From NCBI RefSeq assembly GCF_006539185.1, contig NZ_BJMN01000033.1, positions 58,568 through 122,567 on the forward strand: a stretch of 64,000 nt of DNA, read 5' to 3'. The position numbers and the translations under genes are program-made. Within the stretch, counting starts at the first letter, position 1. Each line of letters begins with the position of its first letter. Source of the DNA: Streptomyces gardneri. GTDB taxonomy: Bacteria; Actinomycetota; Actinomycetes; Streptomycetales; Streptomycetaceae. The notes under the pieces are model-generated. The model made no database searches. It was not told the DNA's origin and saw only the letters and a program-made list of their open reading frames with translations. Positions 35,280 through 43,808 of this stretch are shown here, piece by piece.

Positions 35280-35573
35280 TCAGCGCTTGGTGGTGTCCGA
35301 CGGCTCGGTCACGGGACGCGAGCTGGTCACGTCACCGGGAGCGGCCTGGATCGTACGCGGCGCGGGCTGCTGGTCCTGCGCTCCGGTACCGGCGTGCGGC
35401 GGGTCGGCGGGGGCGCTCTGCTGGTCGTCCGACTTCATCGCCTTGGCCTCGCTCTTGAGGATGCGGGCCGACTTGCCCAGCGAGCGGGCCATGTCCGGGA
35501 GCTTCTTGGCGCCGAACAGCAGGATGATGACGACGAGGATGAGAATGATCTCGGTGGGGCCGAGCCTACCCAT
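35280..35573 (-). CDS. tatA: Sec-independent protein translocase subunit TatA
   Basis: A 97-aa protein. A single N-terminal membrane helix (LGPTEIILILVVIILLFGAKKLP) ends in the FGxKKLP hinge, followed by the amphipathic helix DMARSLGKSARILKSEAKAM. The tail from about residue 50 is polar and Pro-rich. TatA forms the protein-conducting oligomer recruited by TatC. It is 59 nt before tatC and in the same operon. Confidence 0.95.
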   Translation of the reverse strand: MGRLGPTEIILILVVIILLFGAKKLPDMARSLGKSARILKSEAKAMKSDDQQSAPADPPHAGTGAQDQQPAPRTIQAAPGDVTSSRPVTEPSDTTKR

Positions 35574-35758
35574 AGCTGTTTACCTTCTTCACCGAGGCGA
35601 CATGGAGTGCGTGCCCGGCGGGTCGGACATGTGTCCGGCCACCGCGCTGCCTGCGATCGTAACCCGCAGGAGTAAACGCGAGGCAATGCCCGTGCATACT
35701 CCCGATTGCGTCCCACAAGTCCGGACCGAGGCCGCTTCATGCAGCGTACGGCACCGGC

Positions 35759-35956
35759 TCAGCGCAGCGTCTCGCCGGTTCGGGCCAGTCCCACGGCGGC
35801 CGTTTCGAGCTCTTCGGCGGCCTGTGTGATCCGCTCCGTGGTGTCGGCCACCTGACGGCCGAGGCGCTGGACCTCCAGGAAGACCTTGATGCCGAGGACA
35901 CCGAGGACGGCGATGCCGAGGAAGCCGAGGGCGATGGCGAGCATGGGCCAGAACAT
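35759..35956 (-). CDS. Small membrane protein with coiled-coil tail, unknown function
   Basis: A 65-aa protein. The N-terminal helix MLAIALGFLGIAVLGVLGIKVFLEV is a transmembrane segment. The rest (QRLGRQVADTTERITQAAEELETAAVGLART) is predicted amphipathic helix or coiled coil, as in DUF948-like proteins. ATG 35956 and ATG 35944 are both possible starts. It sits between tatA and the zinc-ribbon gene, all on one strand. The 185 nt between it and tatA contain no other gene. Confidence 0.7.
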   Translation of the reverse strand: MFWPMLAIALGFLGIAVLGVLGIKVFLEVQRLGRQVADTTERITQAAEELETAAVGLARTGETLR

Positions 35957-35991
35957 GGGCAGAGCCTAGACCTTGAGCGGATACGGGTCGT

Positions 35992-36237
35992 TCAGACGGT
36001 GGTGTGGAGGCGCAGGGTGCGGACGCCGCCGCCGGTGAGCAGCTCGACGATGCGCTCGCCCGCGGGCTTGCGGACGGAGCTGCCGCACTCCGGGCAGGTG
36101 AAGGAGTAGAAGGTCGTCCGCCGGCTCGCGCCGATCGCGAGGCGCAGGGCGCTCGCCGAGAGCTCGAAGCGCGAGCGGCAGTCGGGGCAGGCGGCTTTGA
36201 AGAGGACCGGGGCCATCGTCGCGGCAAGACCAAGCAT
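35992..36237 (-). CDS. Small zinc-ribbon protein
   Basis: An 81-aa protein with two CxxC pairs, CPDC (about 17-20) and CPEC (about 47-50), that would hold one zinc. ATG 36237 is preceded by GGGAG at nine bases; ATG 36246 sits against that site and is less likely. The 36-nt gap to the small membrane protein suggests they are cotranscribed downstream of pafB-pafC. The function is unknown. Such ribbons often mediate protein or nucleic acid contacts. Confidence 0.75.
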   Translation of the reverse strand: MLGLAATMAPVLFKAACPDCRSRFELSASALRLAIGASRRTTFYSFTCPECGSSVRKPAGERIVELLTGGGVRTLRLHTTV

Positions 36238-36316
36238 GACGGACATCTCCCTCAATTCCCACGGCAACAACCGAATCGGCACTACATCAGCAACAGCGTC
36301 CTCGAAGCGGAGAACG

Positions 36317-37270
36317 TCACACGCCTTCGTACGCGGCGAGCGCGGCGGTCGCCGCCTCCCGGGCGCTGTCGGCGAGCTCGCGCGGTGCGACGATCCGCCC
36401 GTCGCTGCCCAGCCGCAGCGCGAGCCGCCGCAGCGAGGCGGGGTCCGGTGTCCGCAGGGTGATCCGCAGGCCGCCGTCGGGCAGCTCATCGGCCCGGTCG
36501 TGCGGGTAGTACTCGGCGACCCACCGGCCGCCGGGGCCGACCTCGACCACGACCTCGGGGTCGTCGGCGGAGGGCTGGACCAGTCCCTCGGAGAGGTCGC
36601 GCAGCTCCAGCTCGGGCGGGGCCGCGTGCTCGTCGAGGAGCCGGATCTCGACGACCCGGTCGAGACGGAAGGTGCGGCGCGCCTCGGAGAGCCGGCACCA
36701 CGCCTCCATGTAGGTGTGGCCGACGGCGAAGAGCCGGATCGGGTCGACCTCGCGCTCGGTGAGCTCGTCGCGCGCGGGTGAGTAGTAGCGCACCCACAGC
36801 CGCCTGCGCTCGGAGATCGCCCGGTCGACCTCGGCGAAGACGCCGCCCTCGGACTCGAAGGTGACCGAGAGACGGGAGCTGGCCCCGGCGGCCTCGCCGG
36901 CCGCGGCCTCCAGCTTGGCGGTGGCGCGGACCAGCGCGTCCCGGTCGCTCTCGCGGAGCCCGGGCAGGGTGGCGACGGCGCGGGCGGCGACCAGGAGGGC
37001 GGTCGCCTCGTCGGCGGCGAGCCGCAGGGGCGCGGCGACGTCGTCGGGGTTGTGCCACCAGATCCGGTCGCCGTCGGTGTCGATGTCCAGCAGGTCGCCG
37101 CCCCGGAAGCTGGTGCCGCACATGGGCAGCACGTCCAGGTCGGAGATCAGCTCGTCCTCGGTGATCCCGAAGGCGCGCGCGACGTCGGCGACGTGGGCGC
37201 CGGGGCGCTCGCGGAGATAGGTGACGAGGGACAGCATCCGCCTCGTCTGGTCGATCGCATTGGCAGCCAT
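36317..37270 (-). CDS. pafC: WYL-domain transcriptional regulator PafC
   Basis: A 317-aa regulator. The N-terminal winged helix (about 5-65) includes MLSLVTYLRERPGAHVADVARAFGITEDELISDLDVL. The WYL-related domain (about 150-215) includes RRLWVRYYSPARDELTEREVDPIRLFAVGHTYMEAWCRLSEARRTFRLDRV. In mycobacteria PafB and PafC together activate DNA-damage genes independently of LexA. The gene follows pafB by 15 nt in the order pafB-pafC. Confidence 0.92.
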   Translation of the reverse strand: MAANAIDQTRRMLSLVTYLRERPGAHVADVARAFGITEDELISDLDVLPMCGTSFRGGDLLDIDTDGDRIWWHNPDDVAAPLRLAADEATALLVAARAVATLPGLRESDRDALVRATAKLEAAAGEAAGASSRLSVTFESEGGVFAEVDRAISERRRLWVRYYSPARDELTEREVDPIRLFAVGHTYMEAWCRLSEARRTFRLDRVVEIRLLDEHAAPPELELRDLSEGLVQPSADDPEVVVEVGPGGRWVAEYYPHDRADELPDGGLRITLRTPDPASLRRLALRLGSDGRIVAPRELADSAREAATAALAAYEGV

Positions 37271-37285
37271 GCGTACGTCTCCCCC

Positions 37286-38242
37286 TCAGCCCTTGGCCAC
37301 GGCGCGCAGCCGGTCCAGTACATCCGCCCGCAGGTCGGCCGGTTCCCGCACGACGACGTCGGGGCCGAACTCGACGAGCCAGGCGTCGAGCCCGTGCCCG
37401 TACGGGATCTCCAGCTCGTCCCAGCCGTCGTCGCCCACCTGTACGGACTGTGCGCGGGCCCGCAGCGGGTAGCCGCAGCCGGCGCGCAGCCGGATCCGGG
37501 CGGAGCGGGTGGCGGTCTCGCCGGCCCAGCTCTCGACGGTCTCGCGGACGGTGACGACGTCGGGTACGGGCGCGGTGAAGGCGCCGGCCCGGGAGCGGAC
37601 CTTGCCGGTGATCCGGGAGAGGCGGAAGACGCGCTCGGCACCCCGGTCGCGGTCCCAGCCCGCGAGGTACCAGTGGCCGCGCCAGCATTCGAGGGTCCAG
37701 GGCTCGACCTGGCGGGTCTCGGGGCGGGCGGCGTTGGCCTTGCGGTAGTCGAAGACGACGGGCCGGCGGTCGCGGCAGGCCAGCATGAGGGGCTCGAAGG
37801 CGGCCTCGTGGACCGGGATGCGGGGTTCCAGGGCGCTGGGCTGGACGTCGTACGAGTCCTCCGCCTCGGGCATGCCGGCGGCGCGAAGCTTCTGGAGGGC
37901 GCCGCTGGCGGCGCCGGCGAGGCGGGCCTGCTGCCAGACCTTGGCGGCGAGGCCGAGCGCGGCGGCCTCCTCGGCGTCGAGGGTGATGGGCGGGAGACGG
38001 TTGGAGTCGCGGCGGGCGAGGTAGCCGGTCTCGCCCTCCAGGTTCTCGACGGTCTCGATGACGAGGCCCAGCTCGCGCAGGTCGTCCTTGTCGCGCTCGA
38101 ACATCCGGTTGAAGGCGTCGTCCCCGCTCGCTTCGAGGTAGGCCTCGATGGAGCCGCGGAGCTCGCGCTTGCTCAGCGGGCGGCGCGTCCCGAGCAGGCA
38201 CAGCGCGAGATTCATCAGCCGCTCGGACTTGGCAATCGCCAT
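37286..38242 (-). CDS. pafB: WYL-domain transcriptional regulator PafB
   Basis: A 318-aa paralogue of PafC. The winged helix at about 5-65 begins KSERLMNLALCLLGTRRPLSKRELRGSIEAY. The WYL domain (about 140-205) has RRPVVFDYRKAN and LECWRGHWYLAGWDRDRGAERVFRLSRI. It is the first gene of the pafB-pafC unit and in mycobacteria works as a heterodimer with PafC to activate the DNA-damage response. ATG 38242 has only a weak GGGGCG site. Confidence 0.92.
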   Translation of the reverse strand: MAIAKSERLMNLALCLLGTRRPLSKRELRGSIEAYLEASGDDAFNRMFERDKDDLRELGLVIETVENLEGETGYLARRDSNRLPPITLDAEEAAALGLAAKVWQQARLAGAASGALQKLRAAGMPEAEDSYDVQPSALEPRIPVHEAAFEPLMLACRDRRPVVFDYRKANAARPETRQVEPWTLECWRGHWYLAGWDRDRGAERVFRLSRITGKVRSRAGAFTAPVPDVVTVRETVESWAGETATRSARIRLRAGCGYPLRARAQSVQVGDDGWDELEIPYGHGLDAWLVEFGPDVVVREPADLRADVLDRLRAVAKG

Positions 38243-38318
38243 CGACGCCCCGCACCTCTTCTGCCGGTTCCACTTGTCGGACGTCCGACCGTACCGCCCC
38301 GGGGTGTCGGGGCAAAAG

Positions 38319-38352
38319 CCGAGGCCCCCGCCACGGGTGGCGGGGGCCTCGG
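38319..38352. terminator. Hairpin terminator after the FKBP genes
   Basis: A 15-bp perfect stem, CCGAGGCCCCCGCCA against TGGCGGGGGCCTCGG, with a 4-nt loop. It lies 29 nt after the small FKBP stop and upstream of pafB on the minus strand. Confidence 0.85.
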
Positions 38353-38354
38353 AG

Positions 38355-38370
38355 CGACCGGTACCGGTCG
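38355..38370. repeat. 16-bp perfect palindrome CGACCGGTACCGGTCG
   Basis: A perfect palindrome with no spacer lies between the FKBP stop and its terminator hairpin. Lacking a loop, it is more like a protein-binding site than a terminator. No role is assigned. Confidence 0.5.
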
Positions 38371-38380
38371 GCACGACCGA

Positions 38381-38752
38381 TCAGACGGCGACCAGGTCGC
38401 AGACGAAGATCAGCGTCTCGCCCGGGGCGATGGCGCTGCCCGCGCCACGGTCACCGTAGGCGAGGTGGGCGGGGATGATCAGCTCGCGACGGCCGCCGAC
38501 CTTCATGCCCTGGACACCCTGGTCCCAGCCGGAGATGACCTGGCCGATACCGAGCTTGAACTGGAGCGGGGTACCGCGGTTCCAGGAGGAGTCGAACTCC
38601 TCGCCGGTGGAGAAGGCGACGCCCACGTAGTGGACGGAGACGGTGGCGCCGGCCTTGGCCTCCGCGCCGTCGCCCACCCAGATGTCCCTGATCTTCAGGT
38701 CCTGCGGCGGCTCGCCACCCGGGAAGTCGACCTCGGGCTTCTCGATGCTCAC
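38381..38752 (-). CDS. FKBP-type peptidyl-prolyl isomerase (cytoplasmic)
   Basis: A 123-aa single-domain FKBP with GTG 38752 placed by GAGGAG upstream. VSVHYVGV, FDSSWNRGTPLQFKLGIGQVISGWDQGVQGMKVGGRR and LAYGDRGAG contain the conserved FK506-pocket residues Tyr, Phe, Asp, Val, Ile, Trp and Tyr. It catalyses prolyl cis-trans isomerisation in protein folding. It has no signal peptide and follows a secreted two-domain FKBP by 43 nt. Confidence 0.93.
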   Translation of the reverse strand: MSIEKPEVDFPGGEPPQDLKIRDIWVGDGAEAKAGATVSVHYVGVAFSTGEEFDSSWNRGTPLQFKLGIGQVISGWDQGVQGMKVGGRRELIIPAHLAYGDRGAGSAIAPGETLIFVCDLVAV

Positions 38753-38795
38753 TGAACTGCTCCTCATACTGATGAACTGCGCGATCGGGACAGTC

Positions 38796-39737
38796 TTACA
38801 TCTTCGTCAGGATGTCCACGGCGAACACCAGCGTGGAGTTCTTCGGGATGCCCTGCTTCTCCTGGTCGCCGAAGGCCTCGGACGGCGGGGCGACGATGAG
38901 GACGCGGCTGCCGACCTTCTTGCCGACGAGCCCCTTCTTGAGGCCCTCCAGCGTGAGCTGAGCGAGCGGGAAGTTCGCGGGCTTGCCCGTGGTGTACGTG
39001 GAGTCGAAGACCTTGCCGTCCTTCCAGAGGGCGGCGACGTAGTTCACGACGACCGTGTCGGTCTCCTTGACGACCTCGCCCTTGGACTCGAGCACGTAGT
39101 TCGAGACGAGCTTGGTCGGCGCGGCGACCTTGGGGACGGTCAGCGTGGGCGCCTTGCCGTCCGTGTTCGTGCCGACCTTCGGCAGCTTCTCGTCCTCCTG
39201 CGGGACGACGGTGCCCGTGGCGGACTTCGGGATCGTGACGGACTTCAGGATGTCCACGACGAAGACGAGGGTGGCGTTCGGCTTGATGCTCGGCGGGGAG
39301 CCGGCCTCGCCGTAGCCGAGCTCCGGCGGGATGCCGATCTCGATGCGGCTGCCGACCTTCTGGCCTTCGAGGCCCTGGTCCCAGCCCTTGATGACGCCGC
39401 CGGCGCCGAGCGTCAGGTCGAAGGGCTGACCGCGGTCGAAGCTGTTGTCGAAGGGGGTGGTGGAGTCCCAGGCCTGGCCCAGGTAGTTCACCTGGAGCGC
39501 GTCGCCCTTCTTCGTCACCGGGCCGTCACCCTCGCTGATGACGTTGACCTTCAGTTCCTTGGGCGGGTCGCCCACGCCCTTGGAGAGGGTCGGCTTCTCA
39601 CCGAACTTGGCCCCCGCGGTGATGGCGGGCAGCCCGTTCTTCATCGAAGCGGAATCGGAGCCCTTGTCGTCGCTGCCGCACGCCGCTGTCGAGAGCAGCA
39701 GCAGCGGGACGACGAGAAGGCCGGCAAGTCGGCGCAC
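38796..39737 (-). CDS. Lipoprotein with two FKBP peptidyl-prolyl isomerase domains
   Basis: A 313-aa protein. GTG 39737 follows GAGGAACAC. The signal peptide LAGLLVVPLLLLSTAAC ends in a lipobox with Cys about residue 20. Domain 1 (about 70-165) has VNYLGQAW, FDRGQPFDLTLGAGGVIKGWDQGLEGQKVGSR and ELGYGEAGSP. Domain 2 (about 215-313) is divergent: VNYVAALW and LAQLTLEGLKKGLVGKKVGSRVLIV lack the Trp of the pocket and are probably weak or inactive. It would fold exported proteins outside the membrane. Confidence 0.9.
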   Translation of the reverse strand: MRRLAGLLVVPLLLLSTAACGSDDKGSDSASMKNGLPAITAGAKFGEKPTLSKGVGDPPKELKVNVISEGDGPVTKKGDALQVNYLGQAWDSTTPFDNSFDRGQPFDLTLGAGGVIKGWDQGLEGQKVGSRIEIGIPPELGYGEAGSPPSIKPNATLVFVVDILKSVTIPKSATGTVVPQEDEKLPKVGTNTDGKAPTLTVPKVAAPTKLVSNYVLESKGEVVKETDTVVVNYVAALWKDGKVFDSTYTTGKPANFPLAQLTLEGLKKGLVGKKVGSRVLIVAPPSEAFGDQEKQGIPKNSTLVFAVDILTKM

Positions 39738-39805
39738 GTGTTCCTCAGATCTCAGACGGCACAGTAGTTGTGCCGACACTCTAGGCGCTCCTCCTGTCAC
39801 GTCGA

Positions 39806-39834
39806 GGGCCCCGCACGTCAAACGTGCGGGGCCC
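39806..39834 (-). terminator. Hairpin terminator after pafA
   Basis: A 13-bp perfect stem GGGCCCCGCACGT / ACGTGCGGGGCCC closes a CAA loop, just after the pafA stop on the minus strand. Confidence 0.85.
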
Positions 39835-39855
39835 CGGGACTCGTACGCGCCGGTC

Positions 39856-41217
39856 CTACATTCCGGCGATCAGCTTTTCCACCCGGTCGTCGACGGAGCG
39901 GAACGGGTCCTTGCACAACACGGTGCGCTGCGCCTGGTCGTTGAGCTTGAGGTGGACCCAGTCGACGGTGAAGTCCCGGCGCTGCTCCTGTGCGCGGCGG
40001 ATGAAGTCGCCGCGGAGTCGCGCCCTGGTGGTCTGCGGGGGCACCGACTTGCCCTCGAAGATCTTCATGTCGTTGCAGATCCGGGCCGCCTGGCCGTTCT
40101 TCTGCAGCAGGTAGTAGAGCCCGCGTCGGCGGTGGATGTCGTGGTACGCGAGGTCTATCTGCGCGACGCGCGGGTTCGACATGGTCATGTTGTGCTTGGC
40201 CCGGTAGCGCTCGATGAGCCGGTGCTTCATGACCCAGTCGATCTCGGTCTCGATGCGGTCGAGCCGCTCGCTCTCGATCGCGTCGAGCGTACGGCCCCAC
40301 AGCTCCAGGACCTGCGCGACGGTGCCGGAGCGGATGCCGCGCCGGTCGACGAAGTCGACGGCCTTCTCGTAGTACTCGCGCTGGACCTCCAGAGCGGAGG
40401 CCTCGCGGCCGCTGGCGAGCCTGACCTTGCGCTGGCCCGTGATGTCGTGACTGACCTCGCGGATGGCCCGGATGGGGTTCTCCAGGGTCAGGTCGCGCAT
40501 CACGGTGCCGGCCTCGATCATGCGGAGCACCAGGTCGGTGGCGCCGACCTTGAGCAGCATGGTCGTCTCGGACATGTTCGAGTCGCCGACGATGACGTGG
40601 AGGCGGCGGTAGCGCTCGGCGTCCGCGTGCGGCTCGTCCCTGGTGTTGATGATGGGCCGTGAGCGGGTCGTGGCGGAGCTGACGCCCTCCCAGATGTGCT
40701 CGGCACGCTGGGAGACGCAGAAGACCGCGCCACGCGGGGTCTGGAGGACCTTTCCCGCACCGCAGATGAGCTGCCGGGTGACGAGGAAGGGAATGAGGAT
40801 GTCCGCGAGCCGGGAGAACTCCCCGTGGCGGGCGACGAGATAGTTCTCGTGGCAGCCGTAGGAGTTTCCGGCCGAGTCGGTGTTGTTCTTGAAGAGATAG
40901 ACGTCGCCCGCGATTCCCTCCTCGTGCAGGCGGCGTTCGGCGTCGACGAGCAGGCCCTCGAGAATGCGCTCGCCTGCCTTGTCGTGGGTGACCAGTTCGG
41001 TCACGTCGTCACATTCCGGTGTTGCGTATTCCGGATGCGAACCCACGTCCAGGTACAGGCGGGCGCCGTTCCGCAGGAAGACATTGCTGCTGCGGCCCCA
41101 TGACACGACACGGCGGAAGAGGTAGCGCGCCACTTCGTCAGGAGACAGTCGGCGCTGTCCCCTGAACGTGCACGTGACGCCGTACTCGTTCTCCAGCCCG
41201 AAAATGCGGCGGTCCAT
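39856..41217 (-). CDS. pafA: Pup-protein ligase PafA
   Basis: A 453-aa ligase of the glutamine synthetase/carboxylate-amine fold. GLENEYGV at the N-terminus supplies metal-binding Glu residues. LYLDVGSHPEYATPE has the catalytic Asp57. KNNTDSAGNSYGCHENYL and TRDEPHADAERYRRLHVIVGDSNMSE are strictly conserved in PafA/Dop proteins. It activates the C-terminal Glu of Pup with ATP and joins it to substrate lysines. The insertion that marks Dop is missing. It is separated from prcA by the MFS and LacI genes. Confidence 0.96.
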   Translation of the reverse strand: MDRRIFGLENEYGVTCTFRGQRRLSPDEVARYLFRRVVSWGRSSNVFLRNGARLYLDVGSHPEYATPECDDVTELVTHDKAGERILEGLLVDAERRLHEEGIAGDVYLFKNNTDSAGNSYGCHENYLVARHGEFSRLADILIPFLVTRQLICGAGKVLQTPRGAVFCVSQRAEHIWEGVSSATTRSRPIINTRDEPHADAERYRRLHVIVGDSNMSETTMLLKVGATDLVLRMIEAGTVMRDLTLENPIRAIREVSHDITGQRKVRLASGREASALEVQREYYEKAVDFVDRRGIRSGTVAQVLELWGRTLDAIESERLDRIETEIDWVMKHRLIERYRAKHNMTMSNPRVAQIDLAYHDIHRRRGLYYLLQKNGQAARICNDMKIFEGKSVPPQTTRARLRGDFIRRAQEQRRDFTVDWVHLKLNDQAQRTVLCKDPFRSVDDRVEKLIAGM

Positions 41218-41286
41218 GTCTGAACATTACGCCTGACGGCGTGTGATGAAACCGGGTTGGGCGTTCCCGTTTCGATCATTTTCCGA

Positions 41287-42579
41287 TCAGTGCGTGTTCT
41301 TTTCGGTGTGTACGGAGGTGGGGCCGCCCGCGCCCACGGCGTGTCGCGCTTCCGGTTCGGCCGGGACCGCGGGGCTCGCCGGGCTCACGGGGACGTGCAG
41401 GACGCGGCCGGTGGCGAGGAGGACGAGAAGGGCGACGAGGCCGCCCGCTCCGGCCACGGCGAATCCGGCGACGGTTCCGGCGAGTTCGACGGCGGGTCCC
41501 GCGAGCGCGGAACCGAGGGCCGAGCCGACGCCGAACGTCGTGACGAGCCAGGAGAAGGCCTCGGTGACGGTGCCGGCCGGGGCGTGCCGGTCGACGACGA
41601 TGAACGCGCAGGCGAGGACGGGGGCCAGGAAGACGCCGGAGAGGGCCGCGAGGCCGGTCATGGCGACGGGTCCGGGGGTGAGGACGAGCGGCAGGTAGCA
41701 GACCGCGAGGAGCAGCACGAGGACGCGCAGCCGCCGCTCGGGGGCTCCGGACCACTGCCGGGCTCCGTAGGTGACGCCGCCGACGAGGGCGCCGAGGCCG
41801 AGCGCGGCCATCAGCCAGCCGTAGACGGCCGGGGTGCCCCGGTCGTCGGCGTAGGAGACGGCGGCGACGGTGATGGAGCCGAGGGCGAGGCCGACGAAGA
41901 AGAACGAGCCGAGGAGGGCGAGAAGGCCGGGCGAGCGCAGGGCTCCCAGCCAGTGCGCCTCGCGGGGTGCGGAGCGCCAGGTGCGGGAGGGCTCGGAGAG
42001 GACCACGGCGAGGGCGCCGAGGACGCCGAGGACGTTGATGACGAGCAGGGCCGCGGCGGGCGACCACAGGGAGACCAGGAGGGTCAGCAGCAGCGGGCCG
42101 ACGGTGAACATGACCTCCTGGGCGACCGCGTCCATGGCGTACGCCCGGTGGACCCGGTCCTCACGGCCGAGGACGCTCGGCCACAGGGCCCGGAGGCCGC
42201 CCTCCAGGGGCGGGGTGAAGAGGCCGGCGACGACCACGGCCGCGTAGGCGAGGGCGAGGTGGTCGATGCCGGTGAGCGCGAGCAGGACCATGCCGAGGGC
42301 GGAGAGGACCGCCGCGGGCAGCTGGACCCGGGGCTGGCCCTTGAGGTCGACGGCGCGGCCGAGGAGGGGCTGGCCGACGGCGGTGGCGACGCCGTAGGCG
42401 GCGATGAGGCCGCCGGCGAGCGTGTAGCTGCCGCCCTGGTCGCGGACGAAGAGGGTGAGGGCGATGGGGCCGACGCCGTTGGGCAGCCGCCCGACGAGCG
42501 TGCCGGCCAGCAGCCGGGCGGCGTGCGGCGCCCGGAGTATGTCGAGATAGCCGCCGTGTGCCGTGGCCTCGGTGGCCAT
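41287..42579 (-). CDS. Major facilitator superfamily transporter
   Basis: A 430-aa protein with 12 membrane segments. The conserved loop after helix 2 reads GRAVDLKGQPRVQ (the GxxxDrxGrr motif). FVRDQGG near helix 1 and long hydrophobic stretches are typical of small-molecule efflux MFS members. The C-terminal 40 residues are hydrophilic. It is divergent from a LacI regulator whose gap contains an ACGTAT/ATACGT repeat, so export is probably induced by its substrate. The substrate is unknown. Confidence 0.88.
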   Translation of the reverse strand: MATEATAHGGYLDILRAPHAARLLAGTLVGRLPNGVGPIALTLFVRDQGGSYTLAGGLIAAYGVATAVGQPLLGRAVDLKGQPRVQLPAAVLSALGMVLLALTGIDHLALAYAAVVVAGLFTPPLEGGLRALWPSVLGREDRVHRAYAMDAVAQEVMFTVGPLLLTLLVSLWSPAAALLVINVLGVLGALAVVLSEPSRTWRSAPREAHWLGALRSPGLLALLGSFFFVGLALGSITVAAVSYADDRGTPAVYGWLMAALGLGALVGGVTYGARQWSGAPERRLRVLVLLLAVCYLPLVLTPGPVAMTGLAALSGVFLAPVLACAFIVVDRHAPAGTVTEAFSWLVTTFGVGSALGSALAGPAVELAGTVAGFAVAGAGGLVALLVLLATGRVLHVPVSPASPAVPAEPEARHAVGAGGPTSVHTEKNTH

Positions 42580-42617
42580 GTCGGTCTCCCCTCACCCCCG
42601 GACCTCGCCGAGGTTTT

Positions 42618-42642
42618 ACGTATAACGTCCGAGGTCATACGT
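42618..42642. promoter_or_regulatory. Inverted-repeat operator between the MFS and LacI genes
   Basis: ACGTAT (42618-42623) and ATACGT (42637-42642) form an inverted repeat with 13 bp between. The AT-rich sequence is distinct in this GC-rich gap and is the likely LacI-family site. Confidence 0.55.
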
Positions 42643-42726
42643 ACCATGTCCGCAGCGCGCGGGTCCACCCCGCGCCAGGCCACCCCCTGGTGACCGGCTC
42701 GTGAACCGTCCGACGCGGAGGCTTGT

Positions 42727-43746
42727 GTGCAGACCCCGGAGCCGCTCGGCGGCGCCCGCCCCACCAGCAGGGACGTCGCCCGGACCGCGGGCGTCTCGCA
42801 GGCCACCGTGTCGCTCGTGCTCGGCGACAAGTGGCGCGGCCGTGTGTCGGAACGCACGGCCGAGGTCGTGCGGGAGGCCGCCCGGAGCCTCGGCTACCGG
42901 CCCAACCTCGCCGCCCGCAACCTCCGCCTCGGCCACACCCGTACGGCCCTGCTGGTCGTTCCGGCGCTCACCAACGAGTTCTTCGCCCGCGTCTACACCG
43001 GCGCGGCGACCGTCGCCGCCCGGCACGGCTTCGGTGTCGTCCTGTACCCCTCCCCCGACGGCGTCGGCCCCGCCAAGGACCCCTTCGCCTCGGCCCGCGC
43101 GGCCCTCGACGGGGTCATCGCGTCCTCGATGGCCTCGGACGCCCTGAAGGCCTTCCGGGGCACCGACCTGCCCCTGGTCATGCTCGACAGCGACCCCGCC
43201 GACACCGGCGCCGCCGCGCACGTCAACCTCGACATCGCGGACGGCATGCGCCAGGTCACGGGCCACCTGCTGGCCCTCGGCCACCGCCGCTTCGTCCACC
43301 TGGCATCGGCCGTGCCGTCCTGGACCTTCGACGTCCGCGCCGCCGCGCTCGCCGAGACCCTCGCCGGCGTGTCGGTGCGGACGGTCCGCGCACCCCTGGA
43401 CGTGCACGGCGCCATGGCCGCCACCGAGCGCGCCCTCGCCACGCCCGGCCCCCGCCCCACCGCTCTCGTGTGCGACGACGACATCCTCGCGGCGGGCGCC
43501 TGCAAGGCCCTGCGGCGGCTCGGACTGCGGGTCCCCGAGGACGTCTCGGTCACCGGTTTCGACGACCTCGCGCTCGCCACCGCCGTCGAACCGGAGCTGA
43601 CCACCGTCTCGCTGCCCGCCGAGCGCATCGGCGAGCGGGGCATGGCGGCCCTCCTGGCCGTCCTCTCGGGCGAACCGCCGCAGCCGGACGACCTCCCGGT
43701 CACCCTGGTCCCCCGGGGCTCCTCCGGGCCCCCGCCGGCTTCCTGA
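42727..43746 (+). CDS. LacI-family transcriptional regulator
   Basis: A 339-aa regulator starting at GTG 42727. The helix-turn-helix with TSRDVARTAGVSQATVSLVLGDKWRGRVSERTAEVVREAARSLGYRPN (about 13-60) includes the hinge helix. The sugar-binding-like domain contains CDDDILAAGACKALRRLGLRVPEDVSVTGFDDLALA. It is divergent from the MFS gene and probably represses it. The stop is 62 nt from the convergent prcA stop, with a hairpin between. Confidence 0.9.
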   Translation: MQTPEPLGGARPTSRDVARTAGVSQATVSLVLGDKWRGRVSERTAEVVREAARSLGYRPNLAARNLRLGHTRTALLVVPALTNEFFARVYTGAATVAARHGFGVVLYPSPDGVGPAKDPFASARAALDGVIASSMASDALKAFRGTDLPLVMLDSDPADTGAAAHVNLDIADGMRQVTGHLLALGHRRFVHLASAVPSWTFDVRAAALAETLAGVSVRTVRAPLDVHGAMAATERALATPGPRPTALVCDDDILAAGACKALRRLGLRVPEDVSVTGFDDLALATAVEPELTTVSLPAERIGERGMAALLAVLSGEPPQPDDLPVTLVPRGSSGPPPAS

Positions 43747-43759
43747 GGCGGACACGCCG

Positions 43760-43795
43760 AGGGCCCCGGTCCGCTCGCGCGCACCGGGGCCCCTC
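43760..43795. terminator. Hairpin between convergent lacI-type and prcA genes
   Basis: A 10-bp perfect stem (GGGCCCCGGT against ACCGGGGCCC) with a 12-nt GC loop. Confidence 0.7.
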
Positions 43796-43808
43796 CGACA
43801 AAGAGCGC

